DNA from: Hydractinia symbiolongicarpus
Lineage: Eukaryota; Cnidaria; Hydrozoa; Anthoathecata; Hydractiniidae
DNA length: 64,000 nucleotides
Direction: 5' to 3'
Assembly (NCBI RefSeq): GCF_029227915.1
Contig: NC_079885.1
Coordinates: 21,587,001 to 21,651,000 of the forward strand
Both the position numbers and the translations under genes were made by a program. Positions within the stretch are counted from its first letter, which is position 1. Every line of letters begins with the position of its first letter. Shown in pieces: positions 1 through 14,200 of the stretch. The notes under the pieces were generated by a model. That model was not told the DNA's origin. It did not search any database and saw only the letters and a list, made by a program, of their open reading frames with translations.

Positions 1-754
1 GCCATGAAGAAATTTTAATTTTACATGTTTTTATGTAAGAACTGGTAAAATCTGAGCTGGGGCGGGCTCTTCTTATTACACCGTTCTTACCCCTCCTAAA
101 AACTTAATTCTTTTCCGGCCTATCAATAAGAAAATAACACCGGAGCAATAAATCGCTCACTCAAGGTTACAATAATTTAGATTGGGTGTGCAACCTGAAT
201 AAAGAGAATAAGTTTATAAACGCATATAAATGTGTGTTTATAAACTTATTTTATTACATTTTTTATCTATTTTTCTTTATATAATATATTGGATATTTTT
301 TTACTGCAAATAATAAGAAAGATGACATTGAATTCCATGTGAAATGAATTGATATTGTTCAGCCAGACAAACTTTTTGTGGAATTGGGGGAACAATGAAT
401 GGCTCAGCTAGTTTCTTAATTCTCAGAATTGGGCAAGTCCCTTATTGATAGGCCTGTATCTTCAATTTTGAAAATTCTCGTCCTTAAATCTCTAAAAGTA
501 GATTTTTAACAACTTTGTCAAATCTCAAATCTCCTCGATTTAATGTGTCAGATGTTTTTAATTCTGTAGAAATAAATAAACATTTTGTTAGATTTGAACA
601 ATGATTTGAGCCTGAGTCAGTTCTTATTCTGATTTCTTAAAATTTGAGAATCATGTTCTTATTAAAGTGTTCTTATTAAAAAAACAAAGTACATGTAGGT
701 CCTCTGAAACAACTGAGTTGATTTTGCACCTTTTTTCGCAGCTTGCCTCCTCAA
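1..754. other. Intronic or upstream sequence of MVD, no gene seen
   Basis: AT-rich sequence with no exon I can recognise. The N-terminal MVD exons (roughly the first 50 residues, including the start codon) are not found between position 1 and 2228, so this stretch is probably intron of MVD, whose start lies left of the window. The short plus-strand ORF near 667-852 lies over the tail of the LINE fragment and is not a gene. Confidence 0.5.
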
Positions 755-1945
755 ATTCATTTTCATCATCATTCATCATTCTCGGCTTAGCGTCTGTTTT
801 CCATACTAGCATGGGTTGGATGGGTTATATTAATGACCCTCTTCCAATTTGATCTAGACTGTGTTACATCTAAACTCAACTTCCGCTGTATCAAGTCTGT
901 CCTTATAACCTCCTGCTAAGTCTTTCTCGGTCTGCCTCTGGGCTTTGCCCCAGGAACTATCAAGTTCTACACTTTCTTACCCAATTATCCTCCTCCATTC
1001 TTTCCAAGTGCCTCAGGCAATTCAATCTTCTTATCTGGATAACATTTTTAATTCTACGGATATTTAGCCTGCTTCTTAGCTCATCTGAACTCTTTTTGTC
1101 TCTCAGACTGGTGTTACACATCCACCTAACCATTCTTATATTATTCCTTTCTAAACAGTCAAGATCTTCCTGCTTCACTGCCCATGTCTCACTACCGTAC
1201 AACATAACACTTCTTACACAGGCCTCATACAACCTACCTTTTACCTCAATTGACAAGACTCTGCTAGTCAATAAAAGAAGTAGTAACTCTCTGAACTTTT
1301 TTTCAAGCAGAAACTATCCTGCAAACACTTCTTCCAACACTGCCTTCACTGCCCAACATATCACCTAAGTAACAGAAGTTCTCAACTATCTCTAACAAGC
1401 CACTGTTGTACAACATTGACGCATCATTGAAAATAAGTCCTTCTCTATAATCTCACCTTTGCAACGCTTGCATACAAACTGAATGTCAGCTCTTAACCTT
1501 CCACCAATACTACTGCACTTTTTATGTACCCAATGACTGCAAGTCTGACAAAAAATTGAGTTACTACCAACCGCTTTCCTGCAAACTCCACAAGGCCACT
1601 TTCCAACTACAACACTTGGCTGCAATGCTACTAATCATGACTTTAGACTTTGCTGTGTTCACTCTTAGCCCTTTCTTTTCTAGTCGAGAAGTGGAAGAAA
1701 GTTCTACTTCTCAAACTTTTCAACTAATTCTTCTATCGACTGTGCTATGAGAACCAAGTCATCTGCATACAATAACTCACATGGACAACCTGTTCTGAAC
1801 TCCATCGACAGCGCTTCTAAGACTAGAACAAACAACAAAGGACTAAATACAGAACCCTGATGTACACCAACATTTACACTTAATTCATCACTAAGTGAAT
1901 CGTTAATCCTGACACGACTTCTATTTTGATCCACCATAAATAAAA
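755..1945 (-). mobile_element. 5'-truncated, decayed non-LTR retrotransposon (LINE)
   Basis: Read on the minus strand, the pieces fall in the order expected for a LINE ORF2. First comes a reverse transcriptase segment (1937-1704) with the QGSVFSPLLF-type motif and the YADDLVLIA catalytic motif. Next is a Cys/His zinc-finger-like segment (1625-1392) with CGVC, FCQTC and HWVHKKC. Last is the C-terminal segment (1271-960) with YGSETWAV and the RMVRWMC motif seen in many animal LINE polyproteins. The three pieces are in different frames separated by stops, so the copy is dead. The 3' end is near 755, where the minus strand runs into a GAT-rich tail. The 5' part of RT and the endonuclease are missing, the usual 5' truncation. 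It lies antisense inside MVD intron or upstream sequence. Confidence 0.85.
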
Positions 1946-2228
1946 TAAAAAATTCATTCAGTGCAAAAACTGTTGTTTTTTATTTCTATATTTGCTTATA
2001 CAGCATGGGGCATACAATGCATGTTTTGAACAATGATGTTCAATTTTGGTAGCTATTCGAAATGTTTTGTGACGAATTTACAATTGTGAGAAAAGACAAA
2101 TTTGTCTGTGAAAGAGAGAAACAACTGTATTTCATTTTTTTTTTTAGCTTTTTATTTTAAATTTAAATATCTTTTGATATGTATAATATAGATGTTTATA
2201 GGTATAATAGATATTGTAATCTATTTAG

Positions 2229-5200
2229 ATGTGCGCAGAAACAGAGGTGGTTGCAGATAGCAAGTTTAAAGAAGACAAACTTTTCTTGAATGGCAGGCAA
2301 GTATGCAGGCTTCTAATTTTAAAAATTATTGCATATATATGAATTATGCAGGCTAGTCAATGATTGTAAGCGATTGCGCAGCGCAGCTAAAACGACACCA
2401 TTGTTTGCTTAAAAAATATCAAAACAAGATTGTTGACAGTTAAAAAGTTGTTTGTAGTTTGCTTGAAAACTAATAAAGCAGGATTGTAGACAGCCGAAAC
2501 TTTACTGTAGTTTGCTCAATACTATCAAAACAGGATCCTAGATAGCTAAAACCTCACTATGTTTTGCTGGAAAACTATCAACATGTGATGAAGGAAGGGG
2601 AGTTCGCTTGAATAGTTTTTTTTTCTGAATAATTTCATTTTTTCTTTTTGTTGCTTGTTTTGAGGAAAATTCCTAGAACATAACTAGTTGTCAAAGTGAC
2701 TTTTTTTAGCTAAAGATAATGTTATGCACAATGATTTGTTTTTAAAGTTATGCTAAATTCTTTTTAATGTGAATAAGTTTTATTTACAAAAACGTATAAT
2801 CAAGCAATCAATCCTATAATCAAAGTATGTGGAAAACATTTTTTACAAGAATAGTTTCATGTGCGATTTTTTTATTCATTTGCCAGAATAACTAGCTATT
2901 AAATTTTCCATGCAGCAGCATTTTGTGCCCAATCATAAAAAGCACAGCAACTTTTTATTCCATTTGGCTATTTTTTGCTCACATGATGATGTAAACAGAA
3001 GATATTCATTGATGCAAAATTTGAGATTAGTCAATATTTATATGACATGTATAAAAACAATATAATGCAAGATGCGTAAGAAAAACATGACAACATCATT
3101 ATAGTGTACACCTGCATGAATGCATCTATAAAAAAAAGTCGGTTATTGCTTTGCACATCCACTGATTTGTGTATTATCACTTGATTGATCCAAATTTTTA
3201 TTTATGTCCAGCACAAACGATGTATATGTGACTTATTAATGGCTTATCTTAATACGTAATTCTAATTATTTGACATTATGCTTTCATTCAATTCAGGGTA
3301 AAATTTTATAACAAAAGCGAGGTCATTCACTTTGTTCCTAGCCTTCTTGAAATAAAAATCTAATTAAAAATTACTACCTAATTGAAGTAGACTTTTACTT
3401 TTTTCTATGTTTTTTTTGTTGCACTAGTCAAGCCCGTAAAAATCCACTGAAATTTGCCTTCTGTTTCTCACATCAACCGTCTTTCACTTGAAGACAGAAA
3501 TTTAAGTCTTGTAATATATATGTAATTATGAATACTGTATTACCATTTCATGATTGTTATAAAAAGGAAAACCGACCTGTTCCAAATAATGTGTTTCTCA
3601 AAAAAGTAAAATTTATGTTGTTTGTTTGAAGTTGCAAATAATACTATTTATACAATATTAGAGAAGAAGATATTCAGAAGAACAAAAGAGTACAAAGATG
3701 TCTTAATATGGGTAATATTCAGAAATTTCTGAACTTATTGCTGTTGGTTTTAAATGGCTTTACTTGAAGTTTAACATTTTGTGTTAGAAAGGCTACTCTA
3801 GGGTATCATGGCATTATTTATTCAAAAATTTCTTTAGTACGAAGTAAACCAACTTTGAAGAGAAAACACAATGAGGATGCAACACCAATCGTAAGGTGTC
3901 ACATAACTTCTGCAAACAATTTTCCCACTGCTGCTGGACTGGCGTCATCCGCAGCAGGTTATGCATGTCTAGGTATTTCTGATATTTTTGATATCTCAAG
4001 CCTTTGAAAAAGAAAAGGGAAGTTGGGAACAAATTAAAGATATCGAGGGTCACTTTTGATATTTGCTTATTCCAGGAATTAACGAGTAACAAAATTAATG
4101 TTGATATTTTTGTGAACATTTCAGCCATTTCCGCCACTTGGGGGTAATAAAATAAACAAATACGAAAATGGTTTCTCTTCTATATAAAATCAACAAACAC
4201 GTGTTTCTTCTTTTTACACTTTTAACTCTACCATCTTTAGTCCTAATGCCGTTCTAGTTAAACGGCACCGAGAGTCTAGCAAACAAAAACAAATATGGCG
4301 GCAATCTAACACCCCCACTTGACGTAAAGTTCTCATTAAAAATTACTCTCCAAATAAATATTGTTTGAACATTGTCAACAAATGTTTCTTTGGCGGTTTT
4401 GTAAATATATCCGCTTTGTTTTCACTTGAAGGTATATATTCTACAGCTATCTGATTCTGTTGAAAACATTCTCTGATATAATGGTATCGGATATCGATAT
4501 GTTTGGCCTTCATGTGCTTTACGGGGTTTTTTAATAACGCTAAGGCACCTTGGTTGTCATTTTTAATCACAGGCGGCTTGAGGTCAAAATTTGTTAAATC
4601 TTTGATAAGTCGTGTTAGGTAGGCGGTCTCCTGAGCTGTTAGGGAGAGGGCCATATATTCAGCTTCGCACGTCGAAAGTGCCACAGACGCTTGTTTTTTC
4701 GACCTCCAACTGATAGGTGGCCCACTCGGATTGATGCTGATACAATAACCGGTAATACTTCTTCTGTTATCCAAAGAAGAAGCCCAATCAGCATCACAAA
4801 ATGCATAGAGACGAAATTCTTCATGGTTTAGTCTACGAAAAGTGAATGTATAACTCACAGTATTCTTTATATATCGAAATACATGTTTTAACATAATCCA
4901 GTCTGAATTTTCAGGCTTTGACAAGTGTTGAGACAGCTTAGTTACAACATAACTCAAATCTGGTCGGGAGCAAGTCATGGCATATACAATGCTTCCCACC
5001 ATTTGACGATATAGTTTGGTGTCGTTATCGGTCTTCTCAGTATCACTGGTCTCATCTAATATATATGCGGCAGGGTTTTGTTCACATGGGGTATTCCTCG
5101 GTTTACAATCATTGAGACTGAATCGGATAAGGACATTTTTAAGGTAACGGGACTGGGACATGGTGACGTAGTCAATCCCCCTCTCAAAATCAATTCCAAG

Positions 5201-8200
5201 AAACGATGAGAGTGTTCCAAGATCTTTCATATTAAATCGATTCTTCAACTGGATGTTGACAGTGTTGAGCAGTTCGTCCTTACTTGATGTAATAATAATG
5301 TCATCCACCCAAACAAGTAACACAATGGTATAACCACATTGTCTACGAACAAACACACATGGATCGGCATGAGATTGGACAAAACCAATATCACATAAAA
5401 AATCATGCAGCAATTGGTGCCAATTGCGTCCACTTTGTTTGAGCCCATAAAGAGATTTATTTAACTTCCAAACATTATTGGCTGTTTCATATCCAGGAGC
5501 TGGTTGAACATAAACTTCACATTCTATTGGAGCGTGTAAATATGCTCCTTTAACGTCCATTTGATGAATGTTCCAATCTTCTTGAACAGCTACCTGTAGT
5601 AAAGTACGGATAGATTCCATTCTAGCAGTTGGTGAAAAGGTTTCTGAGTAATCTATTCCTTCTTTTTGACTGAATCCTTTTGCTACATAACGCGCTTTGT
5701 AAATTGGGTTGCTTAAATTTCCTTTGATGGTGTACACCCATTTCCCCCCCACTGCTTGCTTATTTTTGGGTAGTGGTGTTTCGGTGAACGTATCGTTGAG
5801 CTTCAAAGAGTTGATTTCTTCTTCCATCGCGCTTATCCATTGATCTGCATCATCTTGTTGAATTGCGTCATTGTATGTGTTTGGAACATTCAGATAACAA
5901 CAATCATAATCGGTGTCTGCGAAATCACTACAGTGATAATCAGCATATCGTGGTGGAGCTTTGCGTTCCCTAGTTGGGTATCGAGCCTCCGGATTTCTCT
6001 CTGGGTTCTCATTTTGTTCTGAACTACTTTTTGTAGCCGGTTTAGTATTGGCTTCAGTTGAAAATAAGTCGTTGCTGATGGCTGTGTTCGGCTCTTCGAC
6101 ATGAAATTTTTCCGTAAATTTCACAAGTCTATGTCTTGATACAGTCCTGCTGTCGGAATAGTAAACTAGATAGGCTGGACTCTCTTTGTCATACCCGACA
6201 AAAATTCCTTTACGGCTTCTTGGGTCCAGTTTCTTTTGATTATAGACGTATGCATAACATATTGTACCAAAAACATGTAATCTTGAGATGTCAGGTTTTA
6301 GTCCTGTGATAAGACCATATGGTGTTTCTCTGATGCGGTCTACAAAACAACGATTTCGAATATGTGTAGCAGCCATAACAGCATATGTCCATAAATGTTT
6401 AGGTAAGCTAGCTTCAAGTAACAATGCTCTTCCCATTTCAAAAAGGGTGCGCCAGCTGCGCTCTGCAGTGCCATTTTGATGAGGAGAATGTGGAGCAAAG
6501 ATTTCGTGTTTGATACAGTGTTTTGTCAGGATAGTTTTAAAGTCCTGTGATATGTATTCCCCACCCCCATCCGATCGCATTCGTTTTACATCACCAAATG
6601 GAAAAATTTCTTCGTCAAAATTAAAGGTTTTCACTTTGCCGTAGGGCGCTATGTCTGCTAAAAATTTTTCTAATGCACGGGACGCATCAGATTTCTGTTT
6701 TAAAAAATAAGTAAACATACATCCTGTGAAATCATCATTGAAAACAAGAGCATATCTGAAGCCATTCAGTGACGCTGGTTCTATTGGTCCGGCTAGGTCG
6801 GTGTGTACAAGTTCGAAAGGAGTCGTGGCACGGATGTCTGGCTGACGATTACGAGTGTTGGTCTGCTTTGCTAGTGTACATACCTCACAGTCAAATTTTT
6901 CTCGTTCACTGATGTGCATTCCTTGAACTACAGATTCTAATTTTATCACATCATCAATATTACAGTGTCCTAATATTCTGTGCCATGTTCTCAAATCTTC
7001 TATGCGTTTTTGGCTCACATTATTTTTGTACAGATAGTATAGTCGTTGGCGTTGTTCGATTGGAAAGATTGTTCCATCTGGGGCAATGAGATTAGCATGA
7101 TCATTGGAGAAGTTGACAACAGCACCTTTACGGGTTGCGGCTTGAACAGAAAAAATATTTTGAGGGTAAGTTGGTACATACAGTGCGTTTTCAAGGTTAA
7201 CTTTAACTAGTTCTCCACTTTCTGTACGTAAGTATGTGACATACGTTCCTCTTTTCAATGCAACATTGTTTGATTTTCTCCCATCTGCCAATTCTATATA
7301 ATGTTCAGCTGGTTTGAAGTTGTTATCAATTTCAATCATATTTTCTTCAGAATTCACTATATGGGTTGTTGCTCCACAGTCCACGAGTAGTGTCTCACTA
7401 CCATTAATTTTCATACTGAAGTCATCATTAATCTTGAATGCAAAAGAATGACTCTGATTATTATCACTCATCGACTTGGCCTGGTCACGGTTTTGTTTTC
7501 GGCAGTTACGGTTCGAGTGCGATGAGGATCTACAAACGGTACACCATTGTCGCCGACATTCACTCGCTTTATGTCCAGCAACTCCACAACTGTAACAAAT
7601 GAGTTGTTTAGATAAATATTCATTTCGTGCTTTCATAATAGCTTCATTTTTATTAGCTTCTGGTTTTGTAGATCGGGCAGTTTCAGTTTCATCAAAATTT
7701 CTCAGAGCTTGCTTGAATTTGTGAAATGTGTCTACAGTTTCGGATTGTGTTATAATAGCAACAAAAGCTTTGTACTGATCGGGGAGTCCTTTGAGTACCA
7801 TTGCAATTAACAAAGCATCACTGACATTCTCACCAGCTGTTTTCAATGTGGCTGCAGCTTTTTCTGCCCTCATCATATAATCAGTTACTGATTCATTGTC
7901 ACTTTTCAACAATGTTGTAAGTTGGTTGTATAGGGTAATTATTCTCGGTTTGCTACTTCCTGAATAAAATTCTCTTAGTATTTTGAACGCCTTTCTTCCA
8001 TCATCTTTTGCTTCACGAATGACCATTGACAAAGAACGTTCATCTAAAAATTGTATAAGTTCAGCAAATGCAAGTTCATTTTTATCTGGATCAATTTCGA
8101 TACTACTATTTCCAACTAAAGTGTCTTTAAGTTCCTTGACTCTCATGTAACCTAAAATCTTTGTTTCCCATATCTCAAATTTTCGTTCATCCCCATCAAA

Positions 8201-11200
8201 AATCAAGTTCTGCCACTGGTTTCTTGGTGGACTGGGCCCATAACCTGTGAACATTTCAGCCATTTCCGCCACTTGGGGGTAATAAAATAAACAAATACGA
8301 AAATGGTTTCTCTTCTATATAAAATCAACAAACACGTGTTTCTTCTTTTTACACTTTTAACTCTACCATCTTTAGTCCTAATGCCGTTCTAGTTAAACGG
8401 CACCGAGAGTCTAGCAAACAAAAACAAATATGGCGGCAATCTAACAATTTTGTATTAAAAAAATGCTATTAGTAACAAATCAGTTTTTCAAAAAGTAGCA
8501 AATTTATGCCTGGAAAGAAATTAAAAACAGAAAAAATATCATATGCAAAGGTTACATCAAAAAAATTTTATCATGAAATTGAAACACCCCTAATTTACAA
8601 CAAGGTATGACACCATTACTGTAAAAACAATTTTCAAATTAGACAAAAAAATTGACTGTTGCACTCTTTTTTTACAAAACGTTTCTAATTTTTATGACAC
8701 TTTTATACAGTTACATATAGATTACGCATATAGAAATACCTCTTTAGTATTTATATTTTTTTTAGCCAAATGTTTGGGTCATGTGTATAATTATGAAAAG
8801 GATCTATCAGTTGTTGCCAGGTAGATGTTGCATGTTTGTTTGTCACAAGAAATTTTTCTATAAAAAGATCTTTATGAAAAAAAAAGAACTATAATTAAGG
8901 ACATTCTCCTGACCACATTCAATGGCACTGTTAAGGATTCTTGTTAAATACTTCCTTGTGCATACAGACATAGTTGGCAGAGGGGGTACCCACCCCCCGT
9001 ATTTTTAAAATAACCCCCTATTATTAGGAAACCTGCCCTTCTCATTTTAGGAGTAACCCTATTATGTCAAGGTGAAGCTATCATCTTCATCCTGTAACAG
9101 ATATGTAACACAAACACGCTATTATATTGAACTCGCATTTAAAGACAGAAAAGCACTTTTTGTTGTTGTTGTTAAAAAATGTTAAATAGTTACAACAAAT
9201 CCAGAAGAAGTTCTAGCTAATTAAATTGTGCTTTTGGTAACACCATTTATCTACATTGTCTGCATTTCATAATTTGACTAAAAATACATGTTACTTTTAG
9301 AACTTTCAGAAAGATATCTAATGCATTAATAAGTCTCTCTAATTTTTTAACATTGCCTTTTTAAAAATTGCCACAAGCTTAGTTTTCTGAGTTTGTTGAA
9401 TCTTTTCACAATCGTCTACTTCAAATGATTCTAGTAGGTTTTGACAGGAAGAAACATGTATTAAATATATTATAAATAAACAAGATGTAACTTTTATGAG
9501 AAAGAAATAGGAACTAGTAGCAAACTAAACAATACAAAAAATGAGCAATGCTAAATTAAATGATCTGTCTGTTAAATGATCTGTCACAATGGACAGTATT
9601 TCAGCATTTGTCCCATGCCCACACCAGTGGTCGATGAATATTCTTTTAATATAGACCATTTGAAACTAAAGCCAGATTGACTGTAGCTTCATTTTTATGT
9701 TTTATGATTTTAATTTTTCTTTTATGATTTACTGTATGCGCAAGGAAATGAAAAAAAAATTTCCTTGTAGAAGTCTATTAAAATGTTTTTTTTTTGCCTA
9801 ACTGTTGGTCAAACTTTAGACTTGGGTCAGGTAGTGCTTGTCGAAGTATGCTTGGTGGATTTGTCAAATGGGAAAAAGGGAAATGTCCAGAAGGTTCAGA
9901 TAGCTGTGCTGTCCAGGTGAGTAATTTCAGCCTGAATTAAGTTAGCATAAAAGAATTTGAGAAAACAGGGACTATGGCATTTTAATTCATATAATATTAC
10001 ATTTATTCTTGTTACATGACTTATGAACTGCTTTGGAGCTTGTTATTTTTCATCTATATTATAATGTCACACACTCAATTGTTTTTCATGGTTTAACTTA
10101 ATTTTTTGAATGGTTAAGCCACAGCTTTATTTTAGATCCCTTGGAAAGTAATTGTATTACATCATGCTAACAAAATACCAATGGCAGACATATATATATA
10201 TACAACGGGCTAAGGACTAGCATGTAATATTATTTTGGAAGCAATCCTGCATAAAGCTGACTTTCGAAGCTTTACATATATATTTTTGACAAGTCGTTAT
10301 TTTTTTATTTAGATAGCAAATGAGCATCACTGGCCCGAATTAAAAGTGATAATACTAGTGGTAATTTTTTTGTTGATGTTTTCTTTGTAATGTAACTAGT
10401 ATGTGTGCGTCTGATTGGGCTTGTGTATAGCTTGCTTTTTACAAGTGAGAGAATCCAGTTTTGAATAAACTACCATCATTATTATATTGTACTAATTGCT
10501 CGAATGCTATGAGCATTTGATATAAAATATTAAGCTCCATACAATCACATTTGAACAATTTTGAAATATAATATACTGATATTCAAGCGTGATTACAAGT
10601 TAAAGATACATGATTTATAAGAAACTAGTCGGTAACCCGATAAATCCACGGCTTCACCTGTCCTTTATTTACCGCATTTCGTGTGTCTCGCTACTGCAGT
10701 TACCATTTTAGGTGACATACAGACCAATACGGGTATTGTAATATAGATTATGGCAGTATTATGCTTCTTACCTTGATTGTACATCTAAACAGAATTCCCC
10801 TTTGTCCTTTGAACTACACGCATCTACTTACTTTGCTGCATACATGTGTGCATGTTTCACTGTATTTGTCATCAAGGTCAGCAGTAATCAAAAGTCAGTT
10901 GGAAGTACAGAAGGGATGAGACGAAGCGTGACAACCAGTCAGCTACTAAAGGTTGGATATTAAAATCACACACAAGCTATTTAATAAATACTGACCAGTG
11001 TTGATGGCTTGAGTTCTAAGTTCAACTATGTAGGTGTGTGTCTTTTGACATACTATGTAGGACTTTTACAGCTGATAAGATAACTGTCTAGGCTACCAAC
11101 TTCCCTTTTTTGATTTTGTATTTATAAAAATGAAGCAAGAGTATCTTTTTTAAAACTGGCAACTAACTTCCTGTTTTTGTTACAGTACAGAGCTGAACAC

Positions 11201-14200
11201 TGTGTTCCTGGTCATATCGACAAGATAGAGAAAGCAATCCACTCCAAAGATTTTCCAATGTTTGCTGAATTGACAATGAAGGTATGAGAAATGTAACTGT
11301 ACATATGCATTTGTAAAAGATTCATTTTGCAATCATAACTTAAGTAAAGAAGTACCGTAAACCATCTCTTCTAAAAAAATCATACCAACTTAGCTATTAT
11401 TTGGTGTTAAAACATAATTTAAGGTACGTTTAAATTTCGAGTTAATGATATAAGCAGATCAATTTTATTAGAGTAAAGGCATATAAATTTTTTTTAAAAG
11501 AACTTTTTTATTTGAGTCAAATGAAATATTTCATGTTTACCCCTTGATAATAGTGGAATAATTTTAACTTGGTTTAAGGAGATTGAAAGTTTTAGTAGCA
11601 TAAGGTAGTGGTCCTGATTAAGGGTACATTCGTTTGATAAAGGAAAATATACCTTTTCCCATTCATTGCACCAGTTTCACTCGTTTTACCAAAGGAATAA
11701 AAAACATACGCTCGCTGTTGATTTTAGTTATTTATCGACTAAGATTGTGACCAATATTGTTACGGCAAAATCAGTTAAATTTTGTAAACAATAACAAATA
11801 TGTCGTATGTAAAAACGAAAGTAGTAACTGTGACTATAAAAGTATGTGATGTGTTTACAGATGTTTTTAAAGATGATGACATTTTTAACAATTTTGAATA
11901 GCTATACATGGGAGAGAACAAAGGTGCGTGTAAATTGACAGTTATTTCAAAACAGTAATACTGCGGCTTTTAATTTTATTTGCTTTTTTATAGTTAAACT
12001 GATTAGTTTTGATTATGATTATTTCTATTTCAGATCATATTTTTTTTTAATGGTACAGCGGTTCCTGCACTATCCTCATAAGCTTTCCCTTCATCACATT
12101 TTCATTACTTTGAGATAGTTGATGTTCCATTTGATGGCAATGTAGCTGTTGGGTTACATTGCACTATGCCTAGTTAATAGTTTTCCAACAATTGTCACAT
12201 TGTTTCCAATTTGAGCCCCATCTCAATCAGCCGCTCTTTCATCTCAACTGCTATAAGCTCCGACACCTGTTTTGGTTTGTATCTTACGGTCTTGATTTTG
12301 TTTGAATGTTTACTATTATTTCTATTAGCAAAAGAATAATCTAACTTCTTAAATAAAGAAAAAGGCTGTTCTGCCACATTCTGTCTTGGAACAATTGCAA
12401 CAACATCTTTCGTATCCAAATGTGTTGTTGCAACCTTAAATGTAAATTTTAAAGGCTTTTTGCCTCTTTTAATAAAACAAGACATTAAGCATTGTGTATA
12501 TATATGTTAGCAATCAACATAACAGATTTTTTCTAATTTTTACTTACCACCTTCCTTGCTTACTAAACAGTTAAAAAGTATATGTACGACTAATGGTTGA
12601 AAAAAAAAGGTCTTGCTCGGTATTGGAATTGCTGAAATCTGGATACATGATAATGATAAACGTCAAACATAAGCACATGCAAACTTTACTTTTTGCAGGC
12701 TATCCTGTTTATTTACATTTTAGGAATAATTACCGACTGTTGTTGCAGAACTGCACATAATTAATTGTTTGTCCAAAATGGTAGTCTTTTTTTCTGCTTG
12801 TTTTGACCCAGGAATAGAGAAACGAGTGCGCTTGGTGAAATATAGTTTTGACTGTCAACTATTATAAATCTTTCTGATGCAACAACTGCGCTATTCATTC
12901 TGCTCTAAATGCAGTGCAACTCGAGTTACCATTTTTTTGCATCAAAACTACCCCAAAAATGGGTAAAATAGGTAAAACAAGTGCACTTGCACTTGTAAAA
13001 AAGAGTAACAACGAATAGACCCAAAGTAGGTTAAATTTAGTTCATAATTATGTATGTTGTATAATTTTATTATCATGAAGATTTACCTTGACTTTATATG
13101 TTTATTTGTTGTGTAACACTTTACGTTAATATGAACTAGTCTTTTAAATAATGCAATCTATTATATAAAGGTGGAAAAAACAAAAGCTGAGGATGAGGTT
13201 TATTTTATATTATGAATTATTGCTTATTCTGCTTATTCTGATTGGGTGCTTATTTGGTCACTGGGCACTAATTTTATGACTGGGAGTTGTTTAAAAATGG
13301 CTGATGGAAGTAACAAATTGATAATGGAATAATGATGATAAAAAACACAATAATTATCTAATACCATGTCACAAAGTCTGGTGTAGCTTTGACAACGTAA
13401 TTACTATTAACTAAGTGGATGAGCCCAATTTGGCCTTGCTGGATGCTAAATTTTGACTTACATTCTTCACTTACATGCAGGGTTTTGTATGCTTAAAATA
13501 GTGAAGTCACATAGCCATTAAGAACTTACAAGGAGGATAAATTAATTATATACATGTCCCAATCAAAATATCTGCCTTTAAATTTTAACTGCACAGTATA
13601 AGAACTACATTGATGCAATGGTCATGGGGAAAGAAAGCAGGTTGATTTAGTTTTTCCTGTGAATTTTGGTAAACAAACTAGTTGTATTGCTTGACCTCAT
13701 TTCACTGTAAAAGTTAAAAATAAATGTTACAAAAAACCCGTTTTTGTTTGCCATCTTTTTCAAATGAGCACAATTACATATTGACTTCACATCAAATACT
13801 GTTGTACAAATTCCTATATCAACAATTTATACCAATTATACAAAATAACTAAAATAACATGTTTTGGATTGCCACTTTTAAAGTGCTCAGTTAGGTGCTT
13901 TTTTGTTCACTGGGTGCTTAATTAAAACTTTTGACCAAAGGGTGGACCTTTATTTTAACCTGATCTTTAAAAAAAATTGCTAGACACTGCCGAACTGAGT
14001 AATTTATAGTAGCAGTTGATTGTAATTGGATAATTAGGAGGTCTATCAAGATGCTGCATAGTATAGTACCCAGGAAACTGCATTTATTAATTTTATTTAA
14101 AGTGTGTGCTATAACTTATAGGTCACCACTAATTTCATGCAAAGTTTTTTTGTTGTAGGAAAGCAATCAATTACATGCTATTTGTCAAGACACATATCCT

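Larger units (their letters stand above)
4111..8446 (-). mobile_element. Complete Ty1/copia LTR retrotransposon in MVD intron 3
   Basis: A 4336-bp element bounded by two 201-bp LTRs that look identical base for base (4111-4311 and 8246-8446), each TGTTAG...TTCACA on the minus strand. The host sequence ATTTT is duplicated at 4106-4110 and 8447-8451, a 5-bp target-site duplication. A primer-binding site lies directly inside the 5' LTR and a polypurine tract directly inside the 3' LTR. One unbroken gag-pol ORF fills the interior. Identical LTRs, a clean duplication and an open ORF all point to a very recent insertion. It sits antisense to MVD between exons 3 and 4. The domain order (integrase before RT) assigns it to copia. 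Confidence 0.97.

Noticed and set aside
1096-1750. Plus-strand ORFs across the LINE
   Set aside because: Shadows of the minus-strand reverse transcriptase and zinc-finger segments.
3814-4137. 107-aa minus-strand ORF as a gene
   Set aside because: Its start is the gag start copied in the 3' LTR and the rest is antisense to MVD exon 3; kept only as a possible LTR read-through product.
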